The notes: a model not told the origin generated them from the letters alone. A DNA stretch of 27,342 nucleotides from Lachnoclostridium sp. UBA1308 (GCA_002307215.1 DBTU01000017.1:1-27342); one strand, 5' to 3'; counted from the first letter of the stretch, positions 8,006 through 16,266 are shown. Numbers and translations are program-made.

Positions 8006-8554
8006 ATGTGGTTGAACAGGGAAAATAAGAAGGAATATTTTACTGATCTTTATAATCAAAGCTTTGATTATGTTTATTCCTATATCTTCGCCCGGGCTGC
8101 TGGTAACTGTCAGTTGACAGAGGATATAGTACAGGAAACTTATGCCGCTGCTTGGTTATCACTTGACAGGTTTGATGAAAAATGCACTTATCGCACCTGG
8201 CTATGCTCAATAGCAAAAAATAAACTCAGGGAAAATTACCGCAAGGCGATATATAGAGAAAAGCATGAGATTCCGGATAACGAAAGCTTTAACGAGCTTG
8301 TGGGCAGCTTTGACCTTGAAAAGCTTGTGCTTTATCATGAAATGCGGTCGTCTGTACTGGAAGTACTGGAGGGAATGTGTCCTTTATACAGGTATGCACT
8401 TATCATGAAATACATGGACGGTCAAAGCGTAAAGGAAATAGCAAAGGTATTAGGAAAGACAGCAAAGGCAGTGGATGGGGTGCTTCAGAGAGCGAAAACT
8501 GTTTTTGAAAGAGCATATTTGAAGGTGGAAGGAAGTGATAGAAATAATGGATGA
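8006..8554 (+). CDS. ECF-type RNA polymerase sigma factor
   Basis: The 182-residue product has the two-domain ECF layout: region 2 at about 11-80 (QLTEDIVQETYAAAW, then YRTWLCSIAKNKLRENYRK) and region 4 at about 113-170 with the helix-turn-helix QSVKEIAKVLGKTAKAVDGVL followed by QRAKTVFERAY. It would direct RNA polymerase to a small regulon, often cell-envelope related. It overlaps the downstream gene by up to 20 bases, showing translational coupling to its likely anti-sigma partner. GAGAGG lies 3 bases before ATG 8006, so the alternative TTG at 8012 remains possible. Confidence 0.92.
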   Translation: MWLNRENKKEYFTDLYNQSFDYVYSYIFARAAGNCQLTEDIVQETYAAAWLSLDRFDEKCTYRTWLCSIAKNKLRENYRKAIYREKHEIPDNESFNELVGSFDLEKLVLYHEMRSSVLEVLEGMCPLYRYALIMKYMDGQSVKEIAKVLGKTAKAVDGVLQRAKTVFERAYLKVEGSDRNNG

Positions 8555-8804
8555 CAGAGAATTGGAAAAGATGATAAAAACAGTAGATATCGAGGTGGTG
8601 CCACCGGAAGGGCTAAAGGAGAAGCTCCTTGCCAGGGTCAGAGACGTGGATGATAAAACAGGCTCTATCATGACACCCTTTGAAAGATTCATTTTTGAGA
8701 AGCCGCTAAGGACCGCATGCAGTATTTCTTTCACTATATCAGGATTACTTTGGGCTATTATGGGCAGCGGTTTAACAAAATTATTAATCGGTATGATAGG
8801 ATAG
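8535..8804 (+). CDS. Short membrane protein, likely anti-sigma partner
   Basis: An 89-residue protein (85 if ATG 8547 is used) with an acidic, charged N-terminal half (DDRELEKMIKTVDIEVVPPEGLKEKLLARV) and one C-terminal hydrophobic helix (about residues 64-86). The PPxGLKxKLLxxV-like segment is typical of small anti-sigma factors encoded directly behind ECF sigma genes. The frame starts at GTG 8535, inside the sigma gene. Function is inferred from position and architecture; no zinc-binding HxxxCxxC motif is present. It would hold the sigma factor at the membrane. Confidence 0.65.
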   Translation: MIEIMDDRELEKMIKTVDIEVVPPEGLKEKLLARVRDVDDKTGSIMTPFERFIFEKPLRTACSISFTISGLLWAIMGSGLTKLLIGMIG

Positions 8805-8812
8805 GTGATGAA

Positions 8813-9403
8813 ATGAATATATTAAATATTTTGTACCAATCAATATTTGCTCCACTTGGAGTTGTCAATAGGGAAAATGTAAAAGGCAGACTGCAGGTAT
8901 CTGTTGTTATTGTTTTACTGACCACATTGTTTGGATCGATTATTGCTCCTGTTATATATTTTTATACAATCAGAAATAAATATGAAATCAATTTGGATAT
9001 CGGCAATATGTTCCTGAGGTTGTCTTTATCAATAATTACTTGGCTGGCTGCATGTACCCTGCTTTGGTTGATGGCGAAGATTTTTAGCAAAGGAATCGAG
9101 TTCGGGCAGATTGTATCAACATGGGGGTTGAGCTATATACCTAATTTTTTATGTATTGTCTTATACGAACTTCTGTTGATAAAGCCCGAGATATACAGCG
9201 GGAACGGTTTTTCTGCTTTTATATTAAGTTCATTTTTTATCATGTTTCTTGTTTGGAAAGCTATATATTACTTTATGATTATGAAATTAGTGATTCATAC
9301 AACGCTCGGTGAGTTTTTTGTTATCACAGCAGTATTGGCTATCGTATTTTCTGTTTTTATGGTAATCGGTTTCAGGGTCGGAATACAGGTGCCTATGCTT
9401 TAA
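8813..9403 (+). CDS. Yip1-like integral membrane protein
   Basis: A 196-residue very hydrophobic protein with about five membrane segments (near 28-52, 66-87, 98-118, 132-152 and 165-190). The layout, with an N-terminal FAPLGVVNRENV segment before the first helix, resembles the Yip1 domain family of bacterial membrane proteins of unknown function. ATG 8813 is chosen because AGGTGAT (8803-8809) sits just upstream and overlaps the previous stop; an in-frame ATG at 8717 lies inside the upstream gene. It is the last gene of the fusion protein-sigma-anti-sigma operon, so it probably belongs to the same envelope response. Confidence 0.7.
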   Translation: MNILNILYQSIFAPLGVVNRENVKGRLQVSVVIVLLTTLFGSIIAPVIYFYTIRNKYEINLDIGNMFLRLSLSIITWLAACTLLWLMAKIFSKGIEFGQIVSTWGLSYIPNFLCIVLYELLLIKPEIYSGNGFSAFILSSFFIMFLVWKAIYYFMIMKLVIHTTLGEFFVITAVLAIVFSVFMVIGFRVGIQVPML

Positions 9404-9459
9404 AGACAATAATATAAATGAATTCTATAGAGATGATGACGGACTTTCCCAGCTAGCAA

Positions 9460-10488
9460 TTAAATATTTATAACACAGTCTTTAGAGTCGGTTTTGAATT
9501 CATCAGGTTCAAGTATAAATTTCAACACATATTTTCTGATCCGAGTTGCTGTTTCTCTGTCTCCGGCAAACTTCTTGAAAATTTTGTAGGGCTTCAGAAG
9601 ATTTGGAAAGTCGGTAAAAGTAAAATGCGTGGAATCCTTTATTTGAATCCATAGGCTATCATTCGTTGAATGACTTAAAAATGTATTGATTTTTTTGCAG
9701 TAATCCTGACCAATTGCTTTTAATGGCTCCTGGAAGGTTTCTTCCTCGAGCCACTCCTTTTTGAAGAGCTGATACTGGCTTAGGTGCAGCTGCTTAATAG
9801 TTATCCCAGTTTTGATTACAGGATTCATTAACGTTCCATCCAGGTTTATAAATTTGCTGAATTTTATACTTTCCATACCGGCTATCAGATTTGCAGCCAA
9901 CCCGCCACCCAGCGAATGGGCTATCAAGATTACTTCTTTATTCATGAATAAATCGGGATGAGCATCCGCTAAACCGGTTAGAACACTTTTTAGTTCATTA
10001 TTAATGATAGGAGCGATCCTTACTTCGGTTTCTGCTAAAAACGGAAGCATCTCATCAGCTCGTTTGGGGTTATGAATGCCTTCCTTTTCATAGTCAATAT
10101 GATAGTTTAACCGTATCAAATCGCAGCCATTTTGCAGAAGTAGAAGGTGCAGAATCGAATTATCCTCAGAGATACTGCCTGAACCATGAATATAAATCAC
10201 GGTTCTTTTCCCACAGAAATGGATTGCATCTGTTTCGGATATTTCATACGGCAGACGATATTTCTCCAGTGGGCGGAGTAAAAAGGCAGGCAAAGACAAA
10301 AGCTGTTTTAAAGCTTCCAAATTTTTCACATATGGATACCAGGTATCGCTTAAATTGACATCGGATTGAAAAGTCAGATCCACTCTATCAATAAATTTAT
10401 ATTTAGTAAGATTTACTTGTCTGTTTACTATTCTTAGTGCCGGACCTTCTTTAAATTCAACCACAGACCTTGTAAAAAGTATTCCCAT
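9460..10488 (-). CDS. Alpha/beta hydrolase, PAF-acetylhydrolase-like
   Basis: The 342-residue product carries an alpha/beta hydrolase core: oxyanion region VIYIHGSG (97-104), nucleophile elbow AHSLGGG with Ser192, likely acid Asp217 in NLDGTL, and catalytic His288 in STHFTFTDF. The Asp and His contexts (LDG; H-x-x-FTDF) resemble the platelet-activating-factor acetylhydrolase group rather than generic lipases. No signal peptide is visible, so it is probably a cytoplasmic esterase; the substrate is unknown. GGAGG sits 6 bases before its ATG. It lies 27 bases behind the HTH gene on the same strand, so the regulator and hydrolase form a two-gene operon. It converges with the Yip1-like gene without an obvious terminator between them. 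Confidence 0.82.
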   Translation of the reverse strand: MGILFTRSVVEFKEGPALRIVNRQVNLTKYKFIDRVDLTFQSDVNLSDTWYPYVKNLEALKQLLSLPAFLLRPLEKYRLPYEISETDAIHFCGKRTVIYIHGSGSISEDNSILHLLLLQNGCDLIRLNYHIDYEKEGIHNPKRADEMLPFLAETEVRIAPIINNELKSVLTGLADAHPDLFMNKEVILIAHSLGGGLAANLIAGMESIKFSKFINLDGTLMNPVIKTGITIKQLHLSQYQLFKKEWLEEETFQEPLKAIGQDYCKKINTFLSHSTNDSLWIQIKDSTHFTFTDFPNLLKPYKIFKKFAGDRETATRIRKYVLKFILEPDEFKTDSKDCVINI

Positions 10489-10515
10489 ATTTAACCTCCA
10501 TTCTGCCGCACACTA

Positions 10516-11025
10516 TTATCCTCCGTTTACATCAGGTACTAAAAAGGTTGTGAGCTGATAACTGTCTCCGTCCTTCGTCATGTATTTACTTAGGAGAGCT
10601 TCCGCTTCCGCTGTAAACTTATTTATTTCGTCCTTTTTAATTTTTATTCCTATGGTGTTAAATTTTGAAAATTGCAGGTTGTCGTCCTGTGATACTGCAG
10701 ACATATGTTCTGACAATTTGTGATGAACATAAGAAAAAAACACGACATAGGCGGCGCTCAGGTATGTTTCAACGGACCCGTTCTCCAGTTTCATTTTCTC
10801 CATGGAAAAAGCTAACCCATAGGTAGCTTCAACCGCTCCCTTCGCTTTTCTTTCAGATATCTTTTTAATTAGTGACGCTTTCTCAAGTATTTGAATGCAT
10901 CTGTACATGGCTGCCTGAGGAATATCCGGCAGCCTTTCCATAAGTTCCTTTACGGACGAACCTTTTTCGCCGAGGGCTGCGACAATGAGGAACCGGTAGG
11001 GATGCAATAACACCTTATAATCCAT
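10516..11025 (-). CDS. Winged-helix transcriptional regulator (ArsR/HTH_20-like)
   Basis: A 169-residue protein beginning MDYKVLLHPYRFLIVAALGE, followed by a helix-turn-helix (SSVKELMERLPDIPQAAMYRCIQIL, about 22-46) and a wing region (IKKISERKAKGAVEATYGL). The C-terminal 100 residues are helical and may bind a ligand or mediate dimer formation. The frame extends upstream to 11109, but GGAGG lies 6 bases before the ATG at 11025 and homologous regulators start near this motif. It probably controls itself and the downstream hydrolase; a palindrome at 11059-11078 in its upstream region is a candidate operator. Confidence 0.82.
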   Translation of the reverse strand: MDYKVLLHPYRFLIVAALGEKGSSVKELMERLPDIPQAAMYRCIQILEKASLIKKISERKAKGAVEATYGLAFSMEKMKLENGSVETYLSAAYVVFFSYVHHKLSEHMSAVSQDDNLQFSKFNTIGIKIKKDEINKFTAEAEALLSKYMTKDGDSYQLTTFLVPDVNGG

Positions 11026-11058
11026 CTTAAGCCTCCATTCGTCAATAAATGCTCGAAC

Positions 11059-11078
11059 CATTATCATTATTGATAATG
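11059..11078. promoter_or_regulatory. Palindromic candidate operator
   Basis: CATTATCA and TGATAATG form a perfect 8-base inverted repeat around TTAT, 34 bases upstream of the minus-strand regulator start. It is a likely binding site for that regulator or another dimeric repressor. Confidence 0.5.
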
Positions 11079-11169
11079 ATATTATGGACTCTTTCGACAA
11101 GGTAGTCAAGGAGAATATATGACTTATATTATTTATTCTTAAATAATGTAAATATATCCAAAAATTACT

Positions 11170-11198
11170 TTGACAGGTAGAGCAATTTATGATATTAT
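11170..11198 (+). promoter_or_regulatory. Sigma-A type promoter of the PadR operon
   Basis: TTGACA (11170-11175), a 17-base spacer and TATTAT (11193-11198) form a near-consensus promoter. The predicted start site near 11205 falls at the edge of the repeated operator sequence at 11207-11241. Confidence 0.85.
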
Positions 11199-11206
11199 TG
11201 CTATAG

Positions 11207-11241
11207 CAGATAGAGTACTACCAGATAGTGTACTATCAGAT
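11207..11241 (+). promoter_or_regulatory. Repeated PadR-type operator
   Basis: Two tandem 15-base copies, CAGATAGAGTACTAC (11207-11221) and CAGATAGTGTACTAT (11222-11236), are followed by a third CAGAT. The second contains the inverted repeat GATAGT-GT-ACTATC (11224-11237). PadR proteins bind short AGTA/TACT-type palindromes, so autoregulation by the adjacent PadR gene is likely. Confidence 0.7.
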
Positions 11242-11276
11242 GTAGGTTTATATGAATGATTAAGGGAGGTACGTTA

Positions 11277-11606
11277 TTGATTAGCAGCGATATTATAAGA
11301 GGACATCTGGATGCCATTATTTTACGGTTGATTTATGAAAAGGATTGCTATGGCTACGAAATTGCAAATGAAATCATTGACCGAACCAATAATGAATTTA
11401 AGATTAAGGAAGCAACACTATATGCGGTTTTTCAGCGTCTTGTAAAAAAAGAATTGATAGAATCTTATCTCGGCGACATATCGCTGGGAGGCAGACGCCG
11501 TTACTACCGCATCACCAATCTCGGCCGAGCGTATCTGAATGAAGAAATCCGCAATTGGCACAACGCACGTGATATTATCAATATTTTTATGGAGGGATTG
11601 CAATGA
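11277..11606 (+). CDS. PadR family transcriptional regulator
   Basis: The 109-residue product is a small PadR regulator. It begins MISSDIIRGHLDAIILRLIYE, then DCYGYEIANEI, the recognition-helix region KEATLYAVFQRLVKKELIE and the wing GGRRRYYRITNLG. The TTG at 11277 is the real start: AAGGGAGG (11262-11269) is 7 bases upstream and the MISSDxIRG opening matches the family. The ATG at 11256 has no ribosome site. It overlaps the next gene by 4 bases (ATGA). Such PadR proteins act as repressors of linked membrane-protein genes, and its operator-like repeats sit just downstream of its promoter. Confidence 0.92.
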   Translation: MISSDIIRGHLDAIILRLIYEKDCYGYEIANEIIDRTNNEFKIKEATLYAVFQRLVKKELIESYLGDISLGGRRRYYRITNLGRAYLNEEIRNWHNARDIINIFMEGLQ

Positions 11607-12193
11607 ACGAAATTGATATGTATATAATAAAGCTTTTTGAAGACATACCGGAAAGTAATCGTAAAAATGAAATTGTACAGGAGATTATCCAGAATCTCAA
11701 TGAAAAGGTATCAGATCTTGTTTTGAATGGACAGACGAGAGAGCAGGCGATTAAAAAGGCAGTTGATGATTTCGGTGACATTGACGACTTGAAAAGGGAA
11801 TTTTCAGATAGTACCAGACTTGCCGAAAGTAAAAGGAATGGACTATCACTTGCTTTTTCGATTTGGGGTGGAATTCTGATTATTGCTCTTTTCCTATTTA
11901 TTAATTTTTATTATACACCGGATATTATATGGTTTGTTTACCCGGCCTTCGCCATAATTTGGTGGCCGATGACGATGTGTTTTCAATGGTATCGCAAAAA
12001 ATATGAGGTATCGGTCGGCTTTGCATTCTCTGTTTGTAGTTTTGTACTTATTATTGGGCTTATGTTATTTATCAATATTTATTATACGCCCAAAATCATA
12101 TGGTTTGTTTACCCGGTATTTGCAATTATCTGGTGGCCATTGGCGATGTTTTTTCATGATCTGCGCCAAAAAAGCAGAGAGGATGTGGAATAG
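11603..12193 (+). CDS. HAAS-domain protein with two WWP two-helix modules
   Basis: The 196-residue product has two parts. Residues 1-75 match the HAAS/permease-prefix type domain that often follows PadR genes: short helices with ESNRKNEIVQEII, REQAIKKAVDDFGDID and DLKREF. Residues 81-185 hold two copies of a membrane module of about 50 residues: a hydrophobic helix ending in FINxYYTP, the turn xIIWFVYPxFAIIWWP, a second short helix, then a basic loop. GGAGG lies 7 bases before ATG 11603, which overlaps the PadR stop. The HAAS part is thought to sense or transmit signals in PadR-linked membrane systems; the module function is unknown. It is directly adjacent to a gene made of six more modules. 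Confidence 0.8.
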   Translation: MNEIDMYIIKLFEDIPESNRKNEIVQEIIQNLNEKVSDLVLNGQTREQAIKKAVDDFGDIDDLKREFSDSTRLAESKRNGLSLAFSIWGGILIIALFLFINFYYTPDIIWFVYPAFAIIWWPMTMCFQWYRKKYEVSVGFAFSVCSFVLIIGLMLFINIYYTPKIIWFVYPVFAIIWWPLAMFFHDLRQKSREDVE

Positions 12194-13174
12194 ATGTTAA
12201 ACACAAATAATACATTGAAAAGCCGCCGTTATTCCATCGGGTTTTCACTTGTCGGAAGCCTTATTACAATACTGTTTTTTGCGTTTATTAATTTTTCCAC
12301 AGGGGTCAGCTTTCCGTGGTTTATTTTTCCGGCATATGCAGTACTCTGGTGGCCGCTTATGACAATCTTTATCGGTAAGCGTTCCATGAAGATGTTTTCA
12401 CTGATAGGAAGTTTCGTTACCATTGCCTTATTAGTTATGATCAATTACCTGACCTCCTGGAATTACCCTTGGTTTCTCTTCCCTTCCTTTGCAATCCTCT
12501 GGTGGCCTATCGCAGCATTATTTGGATTTAAGCGAAATAAAGTGTTTTCAATCATCGGAAGCATTGTGCTGATCACATTTTTTATATTAACAAACTATGT
12601 TACCTCTCCCTCGGAGATCTGGTTTTATTACCCTATATTCGTTATTATCTGGTGGCCGTTAAGCGTATTTTTCTCGGGCCCGAGTACAATTAAGGTCTAT
12701 TCGGTACTGGGAGCGCTGATCATTATTTCTTTTCTGACCTTGGAGAATATGATCAAATCACCCTATTGTCCATGGGCTTTATTAACCTACTTTCCGGTCT
12801 TGATGTGGCCGGTGGGAGTGTTGCTTGGAAGGCGTTTAGGCAAGCTAAGCATAGCCTTGCTTGGTTGCTTTTTCGGTATTATTTATTATACAGTACTGAA
12901 TATATATGTCTTCGAGGGTTTCCCATGGGCTATTTTCCCGGCATATGCACTTTTATGGTGGCCCTTGGCAATTGCTTTTGCAAAACGCGGACGCCATCTA
13001 GTCTTTTCCGTCAGCGGAGCTCTTTTGAGCGCGGCTCTTTTTATTGCAGTCAACATCATTACCACGCCGCACAATATTTGGGCAGTCTATCCGATTTTTG
13101 CTCTTATATGGTGGCCACTCTCCATCTACTACTTTGTATATTCAAATCAAAAAGTTAACTCTATAAAAAATTAA
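12194..13174 (+). CDS. Membrane protein of six tandem WWP two-helix modules
   Basis: A 326-residue protein built almost entirely from six tandem copies of the module seen in the upstream gene. Each copy of about 50 residues has a helix (SLVGSLITILFFAFINF type), a turn with (I/P)W(F/A)xxPxFAxxWWP, a second half-helix and a basic hinge (GKR, FKR, GRR, AKR). WWP ends copies 1, 2, 3, 5 and 6; copy 4 has MWP. The protein would have about twelve membrane segments with positive loops on one side. There is no enzyme motif, no signal peptide and no soluble domain. It starts immediately after the upstream stop codon, so the two genes are co-translated. I do not recognise a function. Confidence 0.75.
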   Translation: MLNTNNTLKSRRYSIGFSLVGSLITILFFAFINFSTGVSFPWFIFPAYAVLWWPLMTIFIGKRSMKMFSLIGSFVTIALLVMINYLTSWNYPWFLFPSFAILWWPIAALFGFKRNKVFSIIGSIVLITFFILTNYVTSPSEIWFYYPIFVIIWWPLSVFFSGPSTIKVYSVLGALIIISFLTLENMIKSPYCPWALLTYFPVLMWPVGVLLGRRLGKLSIALLGCFFGIIYYTVLNIYVFEGFPWAIFPAYALLWWPLAIAFAKRGRHLVFSVSGALLSAALFIAVNIITTPHNIWAVYPIFALIWWPLSIYYFVYSNQKVNSIKN

Positions 13175-13310
13175 TATCAGTTTATTACAGCAGGCTGATG
13201 CATGGCTGACTATAAGGACTTAAATCTACGTGGCATTGGTTCTTTTGTAATTGTGAATGCCTCTAAAGTAACAAACATATAATGAAGTAAATAGTGATTA
13301 GAGGTAAATT

Positions 13311-14588
13311 ATGCTCATTCATGTTGTGCAAAATGGTGAGACGATGAATTCCATTGCTGATAAATATGGCGTGTCGGCTGATAGATTGATGATAGAGAAT
13401 GGAAGAATGGATTCTGATAGACTTGTAGTGGGAGAAACCATAGTGATACTATATCCTGACATTACTTATACAATTCAGGAAGGAGATACTCTGGATGGGA
13501 TTGCAGATAGATTTGAAATAACTGTATACCAGCTTCTGAGGAATAACCCTTATCTTTCGGACCGAGAATTTATCTATCCGGGTGAGACAATTGTAATAAG
13601 CTATGAAGGTAATAAAATCAGAGCCATAGCAACGAACGGATATGCATATCCATTCATTGCTATGGATGTTCTAAGGAAGACATTACCATTCTTAACTTAT
13701 CTGACAATCCTCGGCTATAAGGTAACCGCTAAGGGGGAAATAAATGATATTGAGGATACGGAAATTATACGGATAACGAGTGAATACGGCACAGAGCCGG
13801 TTATGATGTTGGAAGCATTATCTCAAAATATGGAGGAAGAAATCAATGTAATACATTTGCTTCTATCAAGTGTGGAATTACAGAACAAGCTCATAGATAA
13901 CATTCTTAGTATTCTAAAAACAAAGGGATATGGTGGAGTGAATATTAGCACACCATATTTAATTCCAATGGATCGCAGTCTTTATTTGGACTTCTTTACA
14001 AAATTTGCGGATCGTTTATCAAAGGAGGGTTATAAAGTATATGTGTCCTTTAGTATGCGGATTTTTCAATTATTGAATGGAACGATTTTTACGGGACTTG
14101 AGTATACGAAGCTGGCACAGGAAGCGGATAGAATTACATTAATAACCTATGTATTTGGATATTCAGAGGGAATTCCGCAGGGGACACTATCGATGGATAC
14201 CTTCAGCCGTTTTTTGGAATATACGACAAGATTAATAACTCCTGAAAAAACTGATATTGGAATAACGGTAATGGGTTATGTATGGAGTCTGCCATATATT
14301 CCGGGAACATCAAAGGGTATGGCGATCAGTTATAATGCAGCAATAGATATTGCCGGTAATAATAATGTTGAAATTCAATTTGATGAAATCACTAATTCGG
14401 CATACTTCCAATATATCGTTGATAATGAATATGTCGTTCGATTTTGGGATGCAAGAAGTATCGATAATTTTGCAAAATTGGTTCCGGAGTTTGGATTATA
14501 TGGCATAAGCATCTGGAATATCATGAACTGGTTCCCCCAGATGTGGCTGGTCATTAATTCGCAATATGATATAGATAAGGTAATGTAA
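13311..14588 (+). CDS. LysM-LysM-GH18 spore-type protein, catalytic residues lost
   Basis: The 425-residue product has two LysM domains (about 1-48, IHVVQNGETMNSIADKYGVS; and 52-97, TYTIQEGDTLDGIADRFEIT) followed by a GH18 TIM barrel like the SleL/YaaH spore cortex hydrolases. The beta-4 motif, normally VNIDFEY, reads VNISTPY (210-216), so the catalytic Asp and Glu are Ser213 and Pro215. Hydrolysis is therefore unlikely; it may bind peptidoglycan or chitin-like glycans. There is no signal peptide, as in coat or cortex proteins delivered from the mother cell. GAGG lies upstream of ATG 13311. A paralogue follows 112 bases later. Confidence 0.85.
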   Translation: MLIHVVQNGETMNSIADKYGVSADRLMIENGRMDSDRLVVGETIVILYPDITYTIQEGDTLDGIADRFEITVYQLLRNNPYLSDREFIYPGETIVISYEGNKIRAIATNGYAYPFIAMDVLRKTLPFLTYLTILGYKVTAKGEINDIEDTEIIRITSEYGTEPVMMLEALSQNMEEEINVIHLLLSSVELQNKLIDNILSILKTKGYGGVNISTPYLIPMDRSLYLDFFTKFADRLSKEGYKVYVSFSMRIFQLLNGTIFTGLEYTKLAQEADRITLITYVFGYSEGIPQGTLSMDTFSRFLEYTTRLITPEKTDIGITVMGYVWSLPYIPGTSKGMAISYNAAIDIAGNNNVEIQFDEITNSAYFQYIVDNEYVVRFWDARSIDNFAKLVPEFGLYGISIWNIMNWFPQMWLVINSQYDIDKVM

Positions 14589-14700
14589 ATGAGCAGGGGT
14601 AATTTCATGAAGTCAGGACAACCCCAAATACTTGAAATATAATACTACTTCAATTATTTAATAATATAATATTATCAAGCATATAAAGAAGGTATTCATG

Positions 14701-16002
14701 ATGATAATTCATGTTGTTCAGAAAGATGAAACGGTAAATTCGATAGCTGGACTATATGGGGTTTCAGCGGATAGAATCATGCTAGAAAATGAACTTATTC
14801 CCAGAAATAGCTTAGTATCGGGGCAAACGATAGTGATTACATTTCCTGAACAAACCTATGTAGTTCAGGAGGGTGATACATTACTTGGTATTGCAAATTC
14901 TTATGATGTTTCCCTATTACAAATACTTAGGAATAATCCTTATCTATCGAATAGAGAATATATTTTTCCGGGTGAAACTTTAGTTATTAGTTATAATAAT
15001 AAAGGACGAAAAATTGCAATAATCGGTTATGCAAATTATTTTATTAACGACAGAATTCTTAAAAAGACATTACCATACTTAACATATATTTCCATATTTG
15101 GTTACAGAGTAATAGAGGGGAGTGAAATAGTAGAAATTGAAGATAGCAAGCTGATTCAAACAGCAAAGGATTATGGAGTAGCTCCACTTATGATACTTTC
15201 AACTTTATCAACAGTTGGACAAGAAAATATTGAAACAGCCTATAATATACTCAATAATGAATATTTAATGGATAGACTGATTGACAATATTTTGGTAATA
15301 CTGGAAAAAAAAGAATATTATGGAGTTAATGTAACATATCAATTATTAAGTAATGCAACTTTATCTGCATATGAAAAATTTAATACACGTGCATATAATA
15401 GGGTAAAGAAGGAAGGGTATGCCTTTTTTGTTACAATATCCCCGAATGTAGAGTTCACTGCCGATAGAATTTTTTTTGAAAGAGTCAATTATACAAAGGT
15501 TTTGCAGGATACAGATGGAGCAATTATCTTGAATTACAGCTGGGCTACCTCTATGGGACCACCTGCACCAGTAGCATCAATATCAAGAATTAACGAATTC
15601 TTAGATTATTTACTACCTCAAACACAACCCGATAAACTAACGTTAGGGATATCTCAAATTGCATACGATTGGGAGCTTCCTTATATCATTGGTATATCAA
15701 AAGCCAATTCGCTTACGCTGGATGGAGCTGTGGCTCTCGCCAGACAAGTCGGTGCTATAATTCAATTTGATGAAGTATCCCAAACACCATATTATAAATA
15801 TTATTATGAAAGTGCAATTGGCTTAGCAAGAGAGCATGTGGTATGGTTTATTGATGCTAGAAGTATAGATGCAATATTAATATTAATTATTGAAAGAGGA
15901 CTAAATGGAAGTTGCATATGGAATATTATGAATTACAATCCCCAAATGTGGCTTGTAATTAACACTCAATATGAGATAGAGAGGATTCCACAGATTTTAT
16001 AA
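14701..16002 (+). CDS. Second LysM-LysM-GH18 paralogue, catalytic residues lost
   Basis: The 433-residue product is a full-length paralogue of the preceding gene: MIIHVVQKDETVNSIAGLYG, a second LysM at YVVQEGDTLLGIANSYDVS, then a GH18-like barrel ending WNIMNYNPQMWLVINTQYEI. In the beta-4 motif, VNVTYQLL replaces VNIDFEYI, giving Thr212 and Gln214 where Asp and Glu are needed. I choose ATG 14701 over 14698 because it aligns with the paralogue start and leaves 8 bases after AAGAAGG. The two proteins share architecture and length, consistent with an old tandem duplication. It is more AT-rich in wobble positions than its partner. Confidence 0.84.
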   Translation: MIIHVVQKDETVNSIAGLYGVSADRIMLENELIPRNSLVSGQTIVITFPEQTYVVQEGDTLLGIANSYDVSLLQILRNNPYLSNREYIFPGETLVISYNNKGRKIAIIGYANYFINDRILKKTLPYLTYISIFGYRVIEGSEIVEIEDSKLIQTAKDYGVAPLMILSTLSTVGQENIETAYNILNNEYLMDRLIDNILVILEKKEYYGVNVTYQLLSNATLSAYEKFNTRAYNRVKKEGYAFFVTISPNVEFTADRIFFERVNYTKVLQDTDGAIILNYSWATSMGPPAPVASISRINEFLDYLLPQTQPDKLTLGISQIAYDWELPYIIGISKANSLTLDGAVALARQVGAIIQFDEVSQTPYYKYYYESAIGLAREHVVWFIDARSIDAILILIIERGLNGSCIWNIMNYNPQMWLVINTQYEIERIPQIL

Positions 16003-16082
16003 AATGAACGTAAATAATTGAGATAAAAAAATCAAGATGTTAAAAAACAGCTTATCCTTGCAAATAATATATCCAATCACTA

Positions 16083-16130
16083 GGTATGTCAAGAAGGCCA
16101 TAAAAACAGGTTACCTGACATACCGTTTTT
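16083..16130 (+). terminator. Terminator after the LysM-GH18 pair
   Basis: GGTATGTCA pairs perfectly with TGACATACC across a 24-base loop, followed by GTTTTT. The rest of the 341-base gap 16003-16344 holds AT-rich sequence and the promoter at 16267. Confidence 0.75.
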
Positions 16131-16266
16131 GATTCCGAGTTATATCGCAAGTATTCCCTTATACATGATATACAGTCCTCCATACATTATTAGTACGACT
16201 TTTTACAGGCTCATTTTTTATGAATATTAATATAAAAAATTATTATAATAAAATTATAAAGTATAT

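Noticed and set aside
12766..13158. 130-codon + frame inside the six-module gene
   Set aside because: It overlaps the WWP repeats in another frame and has no ribosome site.
13276..13283. CATATAAT as a sporulation sigma-E/K -10 box for the first LysM-GH18 gene
   Set aside because: No matching -35 element could be found at the right distance, so it remains a guess.
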